Shown one piece after another: positions 33,346-45,400 of a stretch of 64,000 nt of DNA (position 1 is the first letter of the stretch; every line of letters begins with the position of its first letter). The stretch spans positions 14,174,754 to 14,238,753 of the forward strand of contig OZ026526.1 in assembly GCA_964019695.1 (NCBI GenBank). The letters are read 5' to 3'. The notes below the pieces were generated by a model that saw nothing but the letters and a program-made list of their open reading frames with translations, was not told the origin of the DNA and did no database searches. The position numbers and the translations under genes are program-made. Source of the DNA: Loripinus fragilis (taxonomy: Eukaryota; Mollusca; Bivalvia; Lucinida; Lucinidae).

Positions 33346-34065
33346 TACCCAAAAATGTGGTTCAAAGACTGGGTACTTGCTTGCTGCCTCCAAGAGATTG
33401 TTTAATGATTATTTATAATTCATATTTGGATAGAAATATGAAATAAGTATCAAAGACTGAGCACACAGTTGATTTGTCTTCTTGAGGTGGTTCTAAGGGT
33501 CATGCAAATTTTAAAACTGGATGTGGAAAGTCCAGCTGATTGCCATCACATGATATAATTTTAACAATAATACATGTACAAAAACAACAACAATAGCTAA
33601 GTATTTGAAACAGTATGAGGCAAAAAAAGGTTACATGAAATTTTAAAATAGAGACTGTAGTCAGAAAATGTACAGGTATTCTTATTTTGTTAAAAGTTTT
33701 TTGTACATAGGATAACGGGTAACAATATGGCCGAACAGGGAAATCCCTCGAAAACCCCACAAATATGCTTTTAAAATATAAGGGTAGGAAGCATTAAAGC
33801 AGGCATGGTGTGGTAATCTGAAAACACCAGACCTTTAGTTAAAAGTGTGTATCAGAAACCATACATTTCACATTTCTCAACCAAAACGTATGTTGGGGGT
33901 TCTCAAAAGAACCGTCTCAATGTGACGGTTCTTTTAAGCACACAGAACGTATGTTAAAGCTGATGGATAATAAAGTATTAACAATATTACCTTTTATTTT
34001 GTTAATCTAAACCTGTGACACACTTTTTATTAAACTTAATCTAATTTAAATGAAAATAAACATAC
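33346..34065. other. Intron sequence of the SAP/SWIM/YqaJ gene
   Basis: Apart from the hairpin at 33890-33955 nothing was recognised. The intron as a whole runs from 34065 to 29160 on the minus strand and is filled with small repeats. Confidence 0.5.
33890..33955. repeat. Single CTCAAAAGAACCGTCTC hairpin copy
   Basis: CTCAAAAGAACCGTCTCA followed by the inverse with two mismatches, flanked by ACGTATGTT on both sides. Same family as at 6680 and 24190. Confidence 0.8.
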
Positions 34066-34656
34066 CCAGCTGTGCATTTGCAGTCTGCTGAGAGCACCTG
34101 GCCCGAAACTTTAGCCATACATATCCATACAACATGGTCAGGATCCTTTTTCTCTGAAGCTGAAGGCAATGATTTAATCACTTTACACTTTACAAAACAA
34201 TGAGAGTTATTATCTTGAACTTTGTGATATTGCAGAGAATGTACATGTCTGTCATCAACATACACAGCAGATCTCATAGGTCTTTTTGTCTTCATCCGCA
34301 ACACAAAATAATCATAAATGTTAGCTTGATAAAAATCTGGAATTTCTAGCCAGTTATCACTCCATGTATCCAATGTGTCCGGATCTGGCAGTCGCTCTCC
34401 CAACTGTGTCACTAATTTCTCCTCCTGTCTGACTTCATTTTCTTCCAAATCTTCCCATTCCTGCTCATTTGCGTCCCTCAATCCTAGCTTCTTTACACCT
34501 TTTGCTCTCTCTATTAACTCGCTTTTCTTCCCGGAAATGAACTGTTTGTGTCGCCGCAGGTAATTCCGCAAACCGGATCACGCTCAGTTGACATATTTCA
34601 CTATCGGACAGGTATGAATCATCGTCGCCTTTGTTCTCGCTATTATTTTCCGCCAT
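34066..34656 (-). pseudogene. SAP/SWIM/YqaJ gene, exon 1
   Basis: The minus-strand exon starts at ATG 34656 (MAENNSENKGDDD, acidic). A SAP-type DNA-binding helix pair follows: QLSVIR, then RNYLRRHKQF, then SGKKSELIERAKG. The frame changes by one base between the two halves at a TTT run near 34572-34575, so the exon as read is frameshifted. After the shift the frame is open through DTWSDNWLEIP, AVYVDDRHVHSLQ, VVWICMAKVSGQV and the C-x-C half of a SWIM zinc finger (ADCKCTAG). The donor GG/GTATGT lies at 34065-34064. With one base discounted, the exon leaves two bases over, which is exactly the phase exon 2 needs; the joined finger is CxC-x7-CxH. The frameshift may be real or a homopolymer error. 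Confidence 0.8.
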
Positions 34657-35489
34657 GTTTGTTTACTTGGTTACTACCCGGAAGTGAATGACGCATTGAA
34701 GAGTTCCTCCGCCAAGGGAAGTAATAAGGGTTTCCTTAAAGAGCTATAGCCATGCTTAAATGAGAATCATAATGTAATGTGCTGGGTCATATATGCTAGG
34801 TCAAAATCTTTTTTGTCATTTTCTACGCCCATTTGTCAGTGCTTAATCAATAATAGCTATGTCTCCGCCCAGTGATATACATAGGGCGTAGACAAACAAA
34901 AAAATGGTTGAAAGGGGAGACAACACTTATTATAGTTTTTATTTTTTTTTCAGGATTTTTCAGAAAAGTCACCAAAACAAAAAAACGAGCACGGTGACAC
35001 ATATTTTTTATTCAATCATTAGATTCTTCATGAAAATATCTTTGTAAAAATATGTTTTTTGTTGTTCCAGTTACATTCTCTGATATTTATTTTGAATATT
35101 AATGTTTTTGTTGGCATTTATTCGTTAAACTTAATTAGGATTTTGCTTAATAAATTGTGTAAATACATGTTATTTCACTATTTTTTGTTTTCATTTATAT
35201 CTCTGGTGTGAGTAGTATTTGTTCTGAAAAAAGCTGTATTGCGTTTCTTGTTTATTTGTTAACAAAATCTGTGTTTGTTTATTTGAAAAACCTGCGATTT
35301 TGCAGTTTTTGACATCAAATAACTTTTTAAAAAGAACGGTGAGGTATTGTTTTTTTTGTCTTAGATTATAAGTATAAGTCTATATTATAATATATTAAAA
35401 GATAAAACACTTTTGGACATATGCCGGTGAGTCCGGTACTACCTAAACAGGGAGAAAATAACCCATTTTTATGAAGCCCAAAAGTCGGC
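34657..35489. other. Upstream of the SAP/SWIM/YqaJ gene; unassigned
   Basis: AT-rich with no recognised gene. It should contain the minus-strand promoter and 5' UTR, but no core motif was assigned. Confidence 0.35.
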
Positions 35490-35910
35490 AGGTCGGACCT
35501 AAAGTCGTCATTTCACTTTTCAACCTATTATTTTTGTTAGAGGCTGTCTTATCGGTCAAAGGAATGTAATTATTGCTAATGCGATATCTTCTGTACATGT
35601 AAAAATACAAGTGTTTATGTGGAACAGATGTATGGCATAGTTATTTCGTTTCGCCGGATGGATATCAATATCGCCTTTATCGCTCGACAGACTCCAAATT
35701 TTGCATGCAATTGGGTACCCCCATTTCAATGCCTACCTACCGGACACCTTTTATACGGCGGCTGTACTTTATTTATCAATCCACAGGGCAGATAATTTCC
35801 TTTCAAATGATGCCCCCTCTAAGAAGTTTCGATGATGTAGACAAAAGAAAGCGAGGCCAAAAGAAAACTGACGACCTTAGGGCTATGACGACTTTAGGGC
35901 CGCGTACGTT
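35490..35910. mobile_element. CTAAAGTCGTCA inverted-repeat element
   Basis: GGACCTAAAGTCGTCA near 35496 pairs with TGACGACTTTAGGGCC near 35886, with a further TGACGACCTTAGGG beside the right end. The terminal words match the fragment at 19240. The boundaries are approximate. Confidence 0.55.
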
Positions 35911-36159
35911 ACCCTTGAATCTAACCGAAGAAAAACTTACAGAACTTTTACAACACCTTTGAACAAACTTTTAAAAGAGAGGGCTTACTCTATTTTTTGG
36001 CTTGTAATAAGAAATGCGTAAAACTCTTTCCGAAATAAAAAGGGATTTTCCAATGGAATTCCCTTTTTTTGATAGTAAAACATAAATATGGACATAATCA
36101 TATTTGAGTTTTGCATCGTTATAGAGTACAAGAATGATGGTACAATGTAATTTATTTTT

Positions 36160-38850
36160 CCTATGAACAGAGGAAATTTCCTCTGTAATGCATGACTGCT
36201 CAAAATGCAGAAATTGATGTCCTTAAAATATGTTCTAAGTAGTGTATTTGTCCTAATAGTTTAAAGAAACGTTCAAATATCAATTTATATATCAAGTAGA
36301 AATCAGTTTACAACAGAGGAAATTTCCTTTGTTTTGACAATGGGACAAGTCTTCCTTTAATCACAATCAGATTTTCATGTTATTTCAAAACAGAGGAATT
36401 TTCCTAAATTCTACTTTCAGTATCTCAACAATATATAAAAGGAGTGACCTTTACAACAGAGGAATTTTCCTCTGTTTAGTAGTTCGAAAATTTCCTATAG
36501 TGACTTCCAGAACTGATTTATCATACATTCTAGTCATAACTTAAATATTACCAATTTTCCAAAAGAGGAATTTTCCTCCCTTCGGTAATTCAACAATTTC
36601 CTATTGCGAGAATTAAGAGCCCAATTTCCTATAATAAAAATGAAGAGCCCTGTTAGTTATCATTTCCATCTTAATCATAACTTAAATGTTTCTACTTTTC
36701 AACAGAGAATTTTTCCTCCGTTTTCCATTCTGTATCTCGACATCAATAATAGGAGTGAATTTTACAACAGAGGAATTTTCCTCTGTTCAATAGTTCGACA
36801 ATTTCCTATAGTGACTTCCAGAACTGAGAGCCCAACTTGTTTGACATTCTAGTCATAACTTAAATATTACAATTTTTCCAACAGAGGAATTTTCCTCCGT
36901 TCGGTTTGCTATCATTTCCATCTTAACATAAATATCCATCGTATCTTAAATGTTTCCAATTTTCAACAGAGGAATTTTCCTCCGTTTTCTATTCTGTAGA
37001 ATATCAACAATAAATAGAAGGAGTGACCTTTACAACAGAGGAATTTTCCTCTGTTTAGAAGTTCGCCAATTTCCTATAGTTACTTCCAGAACTCCGAACC
37101 CAACTTGATTGACATTCTAGTCAAAACCTAAAATATATCCAATTTTCCAACAGATCTCGAGGAATTTTCCTCCGTTGGGTAATTCAACAATTTCCTTTTG
37201 CGAGAATTAAGAGACAATTTTCCTATGATGAAAATGAAGAACCCTGTTTATTATCATTTCCATCTTAGCATAAATATCCATCATAACTTAAATGTTTCCA
37301 ATTTTCAACAGAGGAATTTTCCTCCGTTTTCCATTCTGTATCTCCACAATAAATAAAAGGAGCGAATTCTACAACAGAGGAATTTTTCCCTGTTCAGTAG
37401 TTCAACAATTTCCTATAGTGATTTCCAGAACTCCGAGACCAACTTGTTTGACATTCTAGTCATAACTTAAATATTACCAATTTTCCAACAGAGAAATTTT
37501 CCTCTGTTCGGTAGTTCAATAATTTCCTATAGTAATTCCAGAACTCATTTTGCGAGAATTAAGAGCCAATTTTCCTATGATGAAAATGAAGAACCCTGTT
37601 TATTGTCATTTCCATCTTAGCATAAATATCCATCATAACTTAAATGTTTCCAATTTTCAACAGAGGAATTTTCCTCCGTTTTCCATTCTGTATCTCCACA
37701 ATAAATAAAAGGAGTGAATTCTACAACAGAGGAATTTTTCCCTGTTCAGTAGTTCAACAATTTCCTATAGTGATTTCCAGAACGCCGAGTCCAACTTGTT
37801 TGACATTCTAGTCATAACTTAAATATTACCAATTTTCCAACAGAGGAATTTTCCTCTGTTCGGTAGTTCAATAATTTCCTATAGTGACTTCCAGAACTCT
37901 GAGCCCAACTTGTTTGACATTCTAGTCATAACTTAAATATTACCAATTTTCCAACAGAGGAATTTTCCTCTGTTAGGTAGTTCAATAATTTCCTATAGTA
38001 ATTCCAGAACAGGTCCACAATAAATAAAAGGAGTAAATTCTTTCCAGAACTCTGAGTCCAACTTGTTTAATATTCAAGCCATAACTTAAATATTACCAAT
38101 TTTCCAACAGAGGAATTTTCCTCTGTTTGGTAGTTCAATAATATCCTATAGTTATTCCAGAACACCGAGTCCAACTTGTTTGACATTCTAGTCATAACTT
38201 AAATATTGCCAATATTCCAACAGAGGAATTTTCCTCCATTCAATAATTGAACAATTTCCTATTGCGAAAATAAAAGCCCACTTTCCTATAATGAAAATGA
38301 AGAACCCTGTTTGTTATCATTTCCATCTTAACATAAATGCCCATCATAACTTAAATGTTCCTAATTTTCAACAGAGGAATTTTCCTACATTCTCCATTCA
38401 GATTCTCGACAACCAATAAAAGGAGTGAATTTTACAACAGAGGAACTTTCCTCTGTTCAGAAGTTCTACAATTTCCTATAGTGACTTCCAGAACTCCAAA
38501 CCCAACTTTTTTGACGTTCTAGTAAAAACCTAAAATATATCCAATTTTCCTCCGTTCAGTAATTCAACAATTTCTAATTGCAAGAATTTAGAGCCTACTT
38601 TGTTCAATATTTCTGTCTTACATTTATTACAGTTTTAGAACAGAAGAATTTTCTTCTGTTCAGTAGTTCTACAGATTCCTATAGTGACGTCCAGAACTCA
38701 GAGCCCAATTTGTTTGAAATTCTTGTTATAACTTAAATGTTACCAATTTTAGAATAGAGGAATTTTCCTCTGTTCGGCAATTCAATAATTTTCAAATGAG
38801 AGAATTAAGAGCCCAATTTGTTCAATATTTCTGTCGTACATTAATTACAT
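36160..38850. repeat. Second satellite (SatB) built on AACAGAGGA palindrome
   Basis: About 24 copies of a near-perfect 22-bp palindrome (AACAGAGGAATTTTCC followed by TCTGTT, or TCCGTT in some units). In the best-ordered part the spacings repeat as about 67, 113-116 and 172 bp, giving a compound unit of about 340-354 bp (starts near 36966, 37306, 37660). Linking sequence includes AGTTCAACAATTTCCTAT, TAGTGACTTCCAGAACTC and CATTCTAGTCATAACTTA. It is degenerate at the left (36160-36700) and abuts SatA directly at about 38850. Confidence 0.93.
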
Positions 38851-38851
38851 T

Positions 38852-41325
38852 TTAACCTCTAAAGCGTCAAACAGTTTGACCCCTATCAGGTCCGGACAGA
38901 ATGTTGGGCCTGATCTGGGTCCAAATTGTTTGAAAGGGTTTTCAGAAGATGACAATGTCATGTAAAGGTTTAACACAAAGTTAAAATACATCAGTTCAAC
39001 TTCAACTTGTCATAACCTCTAAAGTGTCAAACGGTTTTGACCCTATCAGGTCCGGACAGAATGTCAGGCCTGATCTGGGTCCAAATTACTTGAAAGGGTT
39101 ATCAGCAGATGACAATGTCATGTAAAGAATAAACACAAAGTTAAAATACATCGGTTCAACTTCAACTTGTCATAACCTCTAAAGTGTCAAACAGTTTTGA
39201 CCCCTATCAGGTTCGGACAGAATCTCTGGCCTGATCTGGGTCCAAATTGTTTATTAGGGTTATCAGCAGATGACAATGTCATGTTTAAGTTTAACGCAAA
39301 GTTAAAATACATCGGTTCAACTTCAATTTGTCATAAACTCTAAAGCGTCAAACAGTTTAACCCCTACCAGGTCCAGACAGAATTTTGGGCCTGATCTGGG
39401 TCCAAACTGTTTGAAATGGTTATCAGCAGATGACAATGTCATGTAAAAGTTTAACGCATTGTTGAAATACATTGGTTCAGCTTCAACTTCTCATAAACTC
39501 TAAAGTGTCAAACAAATTAACCCATATCAGGTCCTGACAGAATGTTGGGCCTTATCTGGGTCCAAATTGTTTGAAAGGGTTATGAGCAGATAATAATGTC
39601 ATGTTAAAGTTTAACGCAAAATTAAAATACATCGGATCAACTCCAACTTTTCATAACCTCTAAAGTGTTTATAAATTTTGGACCCCTATCAGGTCCCGAC
39701 AGAATTGCAGGACTGATCTGGGTCTAAATTGTTTGAAATGGTAATCAACAGGTGACAATGTCATGTTCAAGTTTAACACATAGTTAAAATACATTGGTTC
39801 AACTTCAACTTGTCATAACCTCTAAAGTGTCAAAAAGTTTGACGCCTATCAGGTCGGGACAGAATGTCAAGCCTGATCTGGGTCCAAATTGTTTTAAAAG
39901 GGTTATCAGCAGATGACAATGTCATGTTTAAGTTTAACGCAAAGTTAAAATACATTGGTTCAACTTCAACTTGTCATAACCTCTAAAGTGTCAAGCAATT
40001 TGGAACTCTATCAGGTCTGGACAGAATCTCGGGCCTGATCTGGGTCCAAATTGTTTGAAAGGTTTATCAGCAGATGACAATGTCATGTAAAGGTTTAAAG
40101 CAAAGTTAGAATACATCAGTTCAACTTCAACTTTTCATAACCTCTAAAGTGTCAAACAGTTTGGACCCCTATCAAGTCAGGAAAGAATGTCAGGCCTGAT
40201 CTGGGTCTGAATTGTTTGAAATCGTTATCAGCAGATGACAATGACATGTTATAGTTTAAATCAAAGTTAAAATACATCTGTTCAATTTCAACATGACATA
40301 ACCTCTAATGAGTCAAATAGTTTTGACCCCTATCAGGTGCGGGCAGAATGTGGGGCCTGATCTGGGTTCAAATTACTTGAAAGGGTTTTCAGCAGATGAC
40401 AATAACATGTTGAGGTTTAACGCAAAGTTAAAATACATCGGTTCAATTTCATCTTTTCATAACATTTAAAGTGTCAAACAGTTTGGACCCCGATCAGGTC
40501 AAGATAGAATGTTGGGCCTGATCTGGGTCCAAATTGTTTGAAACACTTATCTGCAGATGTCATCTGCTGACAAAGTCATGTAAAGGTTTAACACAAAAAT
40601 AAAACATTGGTTCGCACTCAACTTGTCATAATCTCTAAAGTGTCAAACAGTTTGGACCCCTATCAGGTCTGGACAGAATGTCAGGCCTGATCTGGGTCAA
40701 AATTGTTTGAAAGGGTTATCAGCAGATGACAGTGTCATGTAAAAGCTTAATGCATAGTTAAAATAAATTGGTTCAACTTCAACTTGTCATAACCTCTAAA
40801 GTGTCAAAGAGTTTGACTCCTATCAGGTCCAGACAGAATGTTGGGCCTGATCTGGGTCCAAATTGTTTGAAAGGGTTATCAACAGATGACAATGTCATGT
40901 AAAGGTTTAACGCAAAGTTTAATTACATTGGTTCAACTTCAACTTGTCATAACCTCTAAAGTGTCAAACAGTTTTGACCCCTATGAGGTCCGGACAGAAT
41001 GTGGGGCCAGATCTGGGTCCAAATTGTTTGAAATGGTTATCAGCAGATGACAATGTCATGAAAAAGTTTAACGAATTGTTGAAATACATCAGTTTGGGTC
41101 TAAATTGTTTGATAGGGTTATCAGCAGATTACAATGTCAGGTAAAAGTTTAACGCAAAGTTAAAATACATCAGTTCAACTTCACTTATCATAAACTCTAA
41201 AGAGTTTAACAGTTTGGACCCCTGTCATGTCCGGACAGAATGTGGGGCCTGATCTGGGTCTAAATTGTTTGAAATTGTTATCAGCAGATGACAATGTCAT
41301 GTAAAAGCTTAATGCATTGTTAAAA
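38852..41325 (+). repeat. SatA, locus 2 forward arm, first part
   Basis: About 15 monomers in the same orientation as 1-5490. From 39294 it matches positions from 1 of the window almost base for base (for example, AACCCCTACCAGGTCCAG in both), with one monomer-length gap near the end. Confidence 0.95.
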
Positions 41326-42449
41326 GGAAGTGTCTGCTGACAACCGGTTGTCACCAGCAAAAAGTCTGCTGACAACCAGCTGAATTTTCCAATACTACTG
41401 TATACTTAGCATGTTCTCTTGGAAATCTACCTGAGTCTAGTGGCATTTTAAATACAGATATAGAAAACTTGAATAAATTTTGAACAAGAAAATAATGAAT
41501 TTACAATTTGGTATTTTATTACATAAAAGATTTATATGGTTTGCATTGCAGAGAAATAACAGATAAGGATTTATTGCTTAAAGTCTGTTTGCATATCAAG
41601 GTTCATTTATCTTATCAACTGTAATGATATTCTTGCACAGCTTAAAGGGAACAAATATATTATAAACCTATATATTATAATTGCATTGTTCACAGTGGAT
41701 GGACAATATCATTTTAGCATTATCGGTAAAAACTCTTGAAGCACCAGAATCAAATTGAATCCTAATTTTTTAAGAGGAAAAGTTTGCGCACACCAATCAG
41801 GTACGGGGAAGAGCAATCTGATCAGGAACTTTTTGTAATCTTATCTTGAAAAATTAATCATTAATAACCAGATTTGATTAGTAAAAGTCCAAAAAATCAA
41901 TTGGAAGTTTCCATTTACCACACTTGTCAATTCACTGGACAAGGAAAAGATTCCACAAACAAATTAATCATGGATCAGCATGTCCCCTAAGGGGAGCTGA
42001 GTGAGTCTGACCAGGGGTTATGTGTTAACTTTTATAATAAATAAGCTGTAAGAGACCAGATAATCAACTGGAAGATTCCTTTTTATAAGAGTTAAAAGAT
42101 TAATACCTTTAATCATGATTAGTCAATTTACCAATAATTACCAAGCATTGTGATCATATATACAAATGTATTTTTTCTTTTTGTATAAAAATCCCTATAT
42201 ACATACATATGTATAAAAAAACAATTTATAGCAGAGTATATCATTAAATGCCTGATATTGTTGAATAGGGTACACATTGTAATTGGAAAATATACAGCTG
42301 GTTGTCAGCAGACTTTTTGCTGGTGACAACCGGTTGTCACCAGACATTTTGCTAGTGCCAACGGGTTGATACCAGACATTTTGCTGGTGACAACCGGTTG
42401 TCAGCAGACCAAAAAGTCTGGTGACAACCGGTTGTCAGCAGACCTCGCC
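41326..42449. mobile_element. 1.1-kb MITE with 9-bp target duplication
   Basis: TTGTTAAAA flanks both ends (41317-41325 and 42450-42458) and the equivalent SatA site in locus 1 (near 2190) is empty. The left end GGAAGTGTCTGCTGACAA with CCGGTTGTCACCAG matches the inverse right end. The right end has extra tandem copies of a unit holding the exact palindrome GACAACCGGTTGTC. The interior is AT-rich with no ORF. A 9-bp duplication and repeat-built TIRs suggest a Mutator-like non-autonomous element; a TTAA-target reading is possible but less economical. Confidence 0.88.
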
Positions 42450-45400
42450 TTGTTAAAATACATCGGCTCAACTTCAACTTTTAATAACCTCTAAAGTGTC
42501 AAAAAGTTTGACCCCTATAAGGTCCGGACAGAATGTTGGGCCTGATCTGGGTCCAAATTTTTTGAAAGGGTTATCAGCAGATGACAATGTCATGTAAAGG
42601 TTTAACCCAAGGTTAAAATACATTGGTTCAATTTCAACTTGTCATTACCTCTAAAGCGTCAAAAAGTTTGGACCCCTATCTTGTCCAGACAGAATGTCGG
42701 GCCTGATCTGGGTCCAAATTGTTTGAAAGGGTTATCAGCAGATGATAATGTCATGTTAAAGTTAAACACAAAGTTAAAGTACATCTGTTCAATTTCAACT
42801 TGTCATATCCTCTTAAGTAAAACAGTTTTGACCCCTATCAGGTCCAGACAGAATGTCCGGCCTGATCTGGGTCTAAATTGTTTGAAATGGTTATCAGCAG
42901 ATGACAATGTCATGTTTAAGTCAAAGGCAAAGTTAAAATGTATCTGATCAATTTCAACTTGTCATAACCTCTAAAGTAAAATAGTTTTGACCCCAATCAA
43001 GTGTGGGCAGAATGTCAGGCCTGATCGTGGTCCAAATTACATGAAAGGGTTATCAGCAGATGACAATAACATGTTAAGGTTCAACTTCAATTTGTCATGA
43101 CCTCTAAAGTGTCTAACAATTTGGACCCCTATCAGGTCTGGACAGAATGTCGGGCCTGATCTTGGTCCAAATTGTTTGAAATTGTTATCAGCAGATGACA
43201 ATGTCATGAAAAAGTTTAACGCATTGTTGAAATACATCAGTTTGGGTCCAAATTGTTTGAAAGGGTTATCAGCAGATTACAATGTCAGGTAAAAGTTTAA
43301 CGCAAAGTTAAAATACATCGGTTCAACTTCAACTTTTCATAACCTCCAAAGTGTTTAACAGTTTGGTCCCCTATCTTGTCCGGACAGAATGTCGGGCCTG
43401 ATCTGGGTCCAAATTGTTTGAAAGGGTTATCAGCAGGTGACAATGTAATGTTTAAGTTTAACCCAAAGTTAAAATACATTGGTTCAACTTCAACTTTTAA
43501 TAACCTCTAAAGTGTCAAACAGTTTTGACCCCTATCAGGTCCGGACAGAATGTGGGGCCTGATCTGGGTTCAAATTGTTTGAAAGGGTTATCAGAAGATG
43601 ACAATGTCATGTTAAAGTTTAAATCAAAGTTAAAATACATTGGTTCAACTTCAACTTGTCATAACCTCTAAAGTGTCAAACAGTTTGGACCCCTATCAGG
43701 TTTGGACAGAATCTCGGGCCTGATCTGGGTCCAAATTGTTTGAAAGGATTATCAGCAGATGACAATGTCAGGTAAAAGTTTAACGCAAAGTTAAAATACA
43801 TCTTTTCAATTTCAACTTGTCATAACCTCTAAAGTAAAATAGTTTTAACCCCTATCAAGTGCGGGCAGAATGTCGGGCCTGATCTGGGTCAAAATTACTT
43901 GAAAGGGTTATCAGCAGATGACAATAACATGTTAAGGTACAACTTCAATTTGTCATAACCTCTAAAGTGTCTAACAGTTTGGACCCCTATCAGGTTATGG
44001 ACACAATGTCGGGCCTGATCTTGGTCCAAATTGTTTGAAATGGTTATCAGCAGATGCCAATGTCATGAAAAAGATTAACGCATTGTTGAAATACATCAGT
44101 TTGGGTCCAAATTGTTTGAAAGGGTTATCAGCAGATTACAATGTCAGGTAAAAGATTAACGCAAAGTTAAAATACATCGGTTCAACTTCAACTTTTCATA
44201 ACCTCTAAAGTGTTTAACAGTTTGGACCCCTATCAGGTTGGGACAGAATGTCAGGCCTGATCTGGGTCTATATAATTTGAAAGGGTTATCAGCAGATGAC
44301 AATGTCATGTAAAGGCTTAATGCATAGTTAAAATAAATCGGTTCAACTTCAACTTGTCATAACCTCCAAAGTGTTTAACAGTTTGGTCCCCTATCTTGTC
44401 CAGACAGAATGTCAGGCCTGATCTGGGTCCAAATTAATTGAAAGGGTCATCAGCAGATGACAATGTCATGTTTAAGTTTAACGCAAAGTTAAAATACATT
44501 GGTTCAACTTCAACTTTTAATAACCTCTAAAGTGTCAAACAGTTTTTACCCCTATCAGTTCCGGACAGACTGTTGGGCCTGATCTGGGTCCAAATTGTTT
44601 GAAAGGATAATTAGCAGATAACAATGTCAGGTAAAAGTTTAACGCAAAGTTAAAATACATCTTTTCAATTTCAACTTGTCATAACCTCTAAAGTAAAATA
44701 GTTTTAACCCCTATCAAGTGCGGGCAGAATGTCGGGCCTGATCTGGGTCAAAATTACTTGAAAGGGTTATCAGCAGATGACAATAACATGTTAAGGTACA
44801 ACTTCAATTTGTTATAACCTCTAAAGTGTCTAACAGTTTGGACCCCTATCAGGTTATGGACACAATGTCGGGCCTGATCTTGGTCCAAATTGTTTGAAAT
44901 GGTTATCAGCAGATGCCAATGTCATGAAAAAGTTTAACGCATTGTTGAAATACATCAGTTTGGGTCCAAATTGTTTGAAAGGGTTATCAGCAGATTACAA
45001 TGTCAGGTAAAAGATTAACGCAAAGTTAAAATACATCGGTTCAACTTCAACTTTTCATAACCTCTAAAGTGTTTAACAGTTTGGACCCCTATCAAGTTGG
45101 GACAGAATGTCAGGCCTGATCTGGGTCTATATTATTTGAAAGGGTTATCAGCAGATTACAATATCAGGTAAAAGTTTAACGCAAAGTTAAAATACATCGG
45201 TTCAACTTCAACTTTTCATAACCTCCAAAGTGTTTAACAGTTTGGTCCCCTATCTTGTCCGGACAGAATGTCGGGCCTGATCTGGGTCCAAATTGTTTGA
45301 AAGGGTTATCAGCAGGTGACAATGTAATGTTTAAGTTTAACGCAAAGTTAAAATACATTGGTTCAACTTCAACTTTTAATAACCTCTAAAGTGTCAAACA

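Noticed and set aside
41317..42458. piggyBac-type TTAA insertion
   Set aside because: TTAA lies within the duplicated TTGTTAAAA, but all nine bases are repeated at both ends, so a 9-bp duplication needs fewer coincidences.
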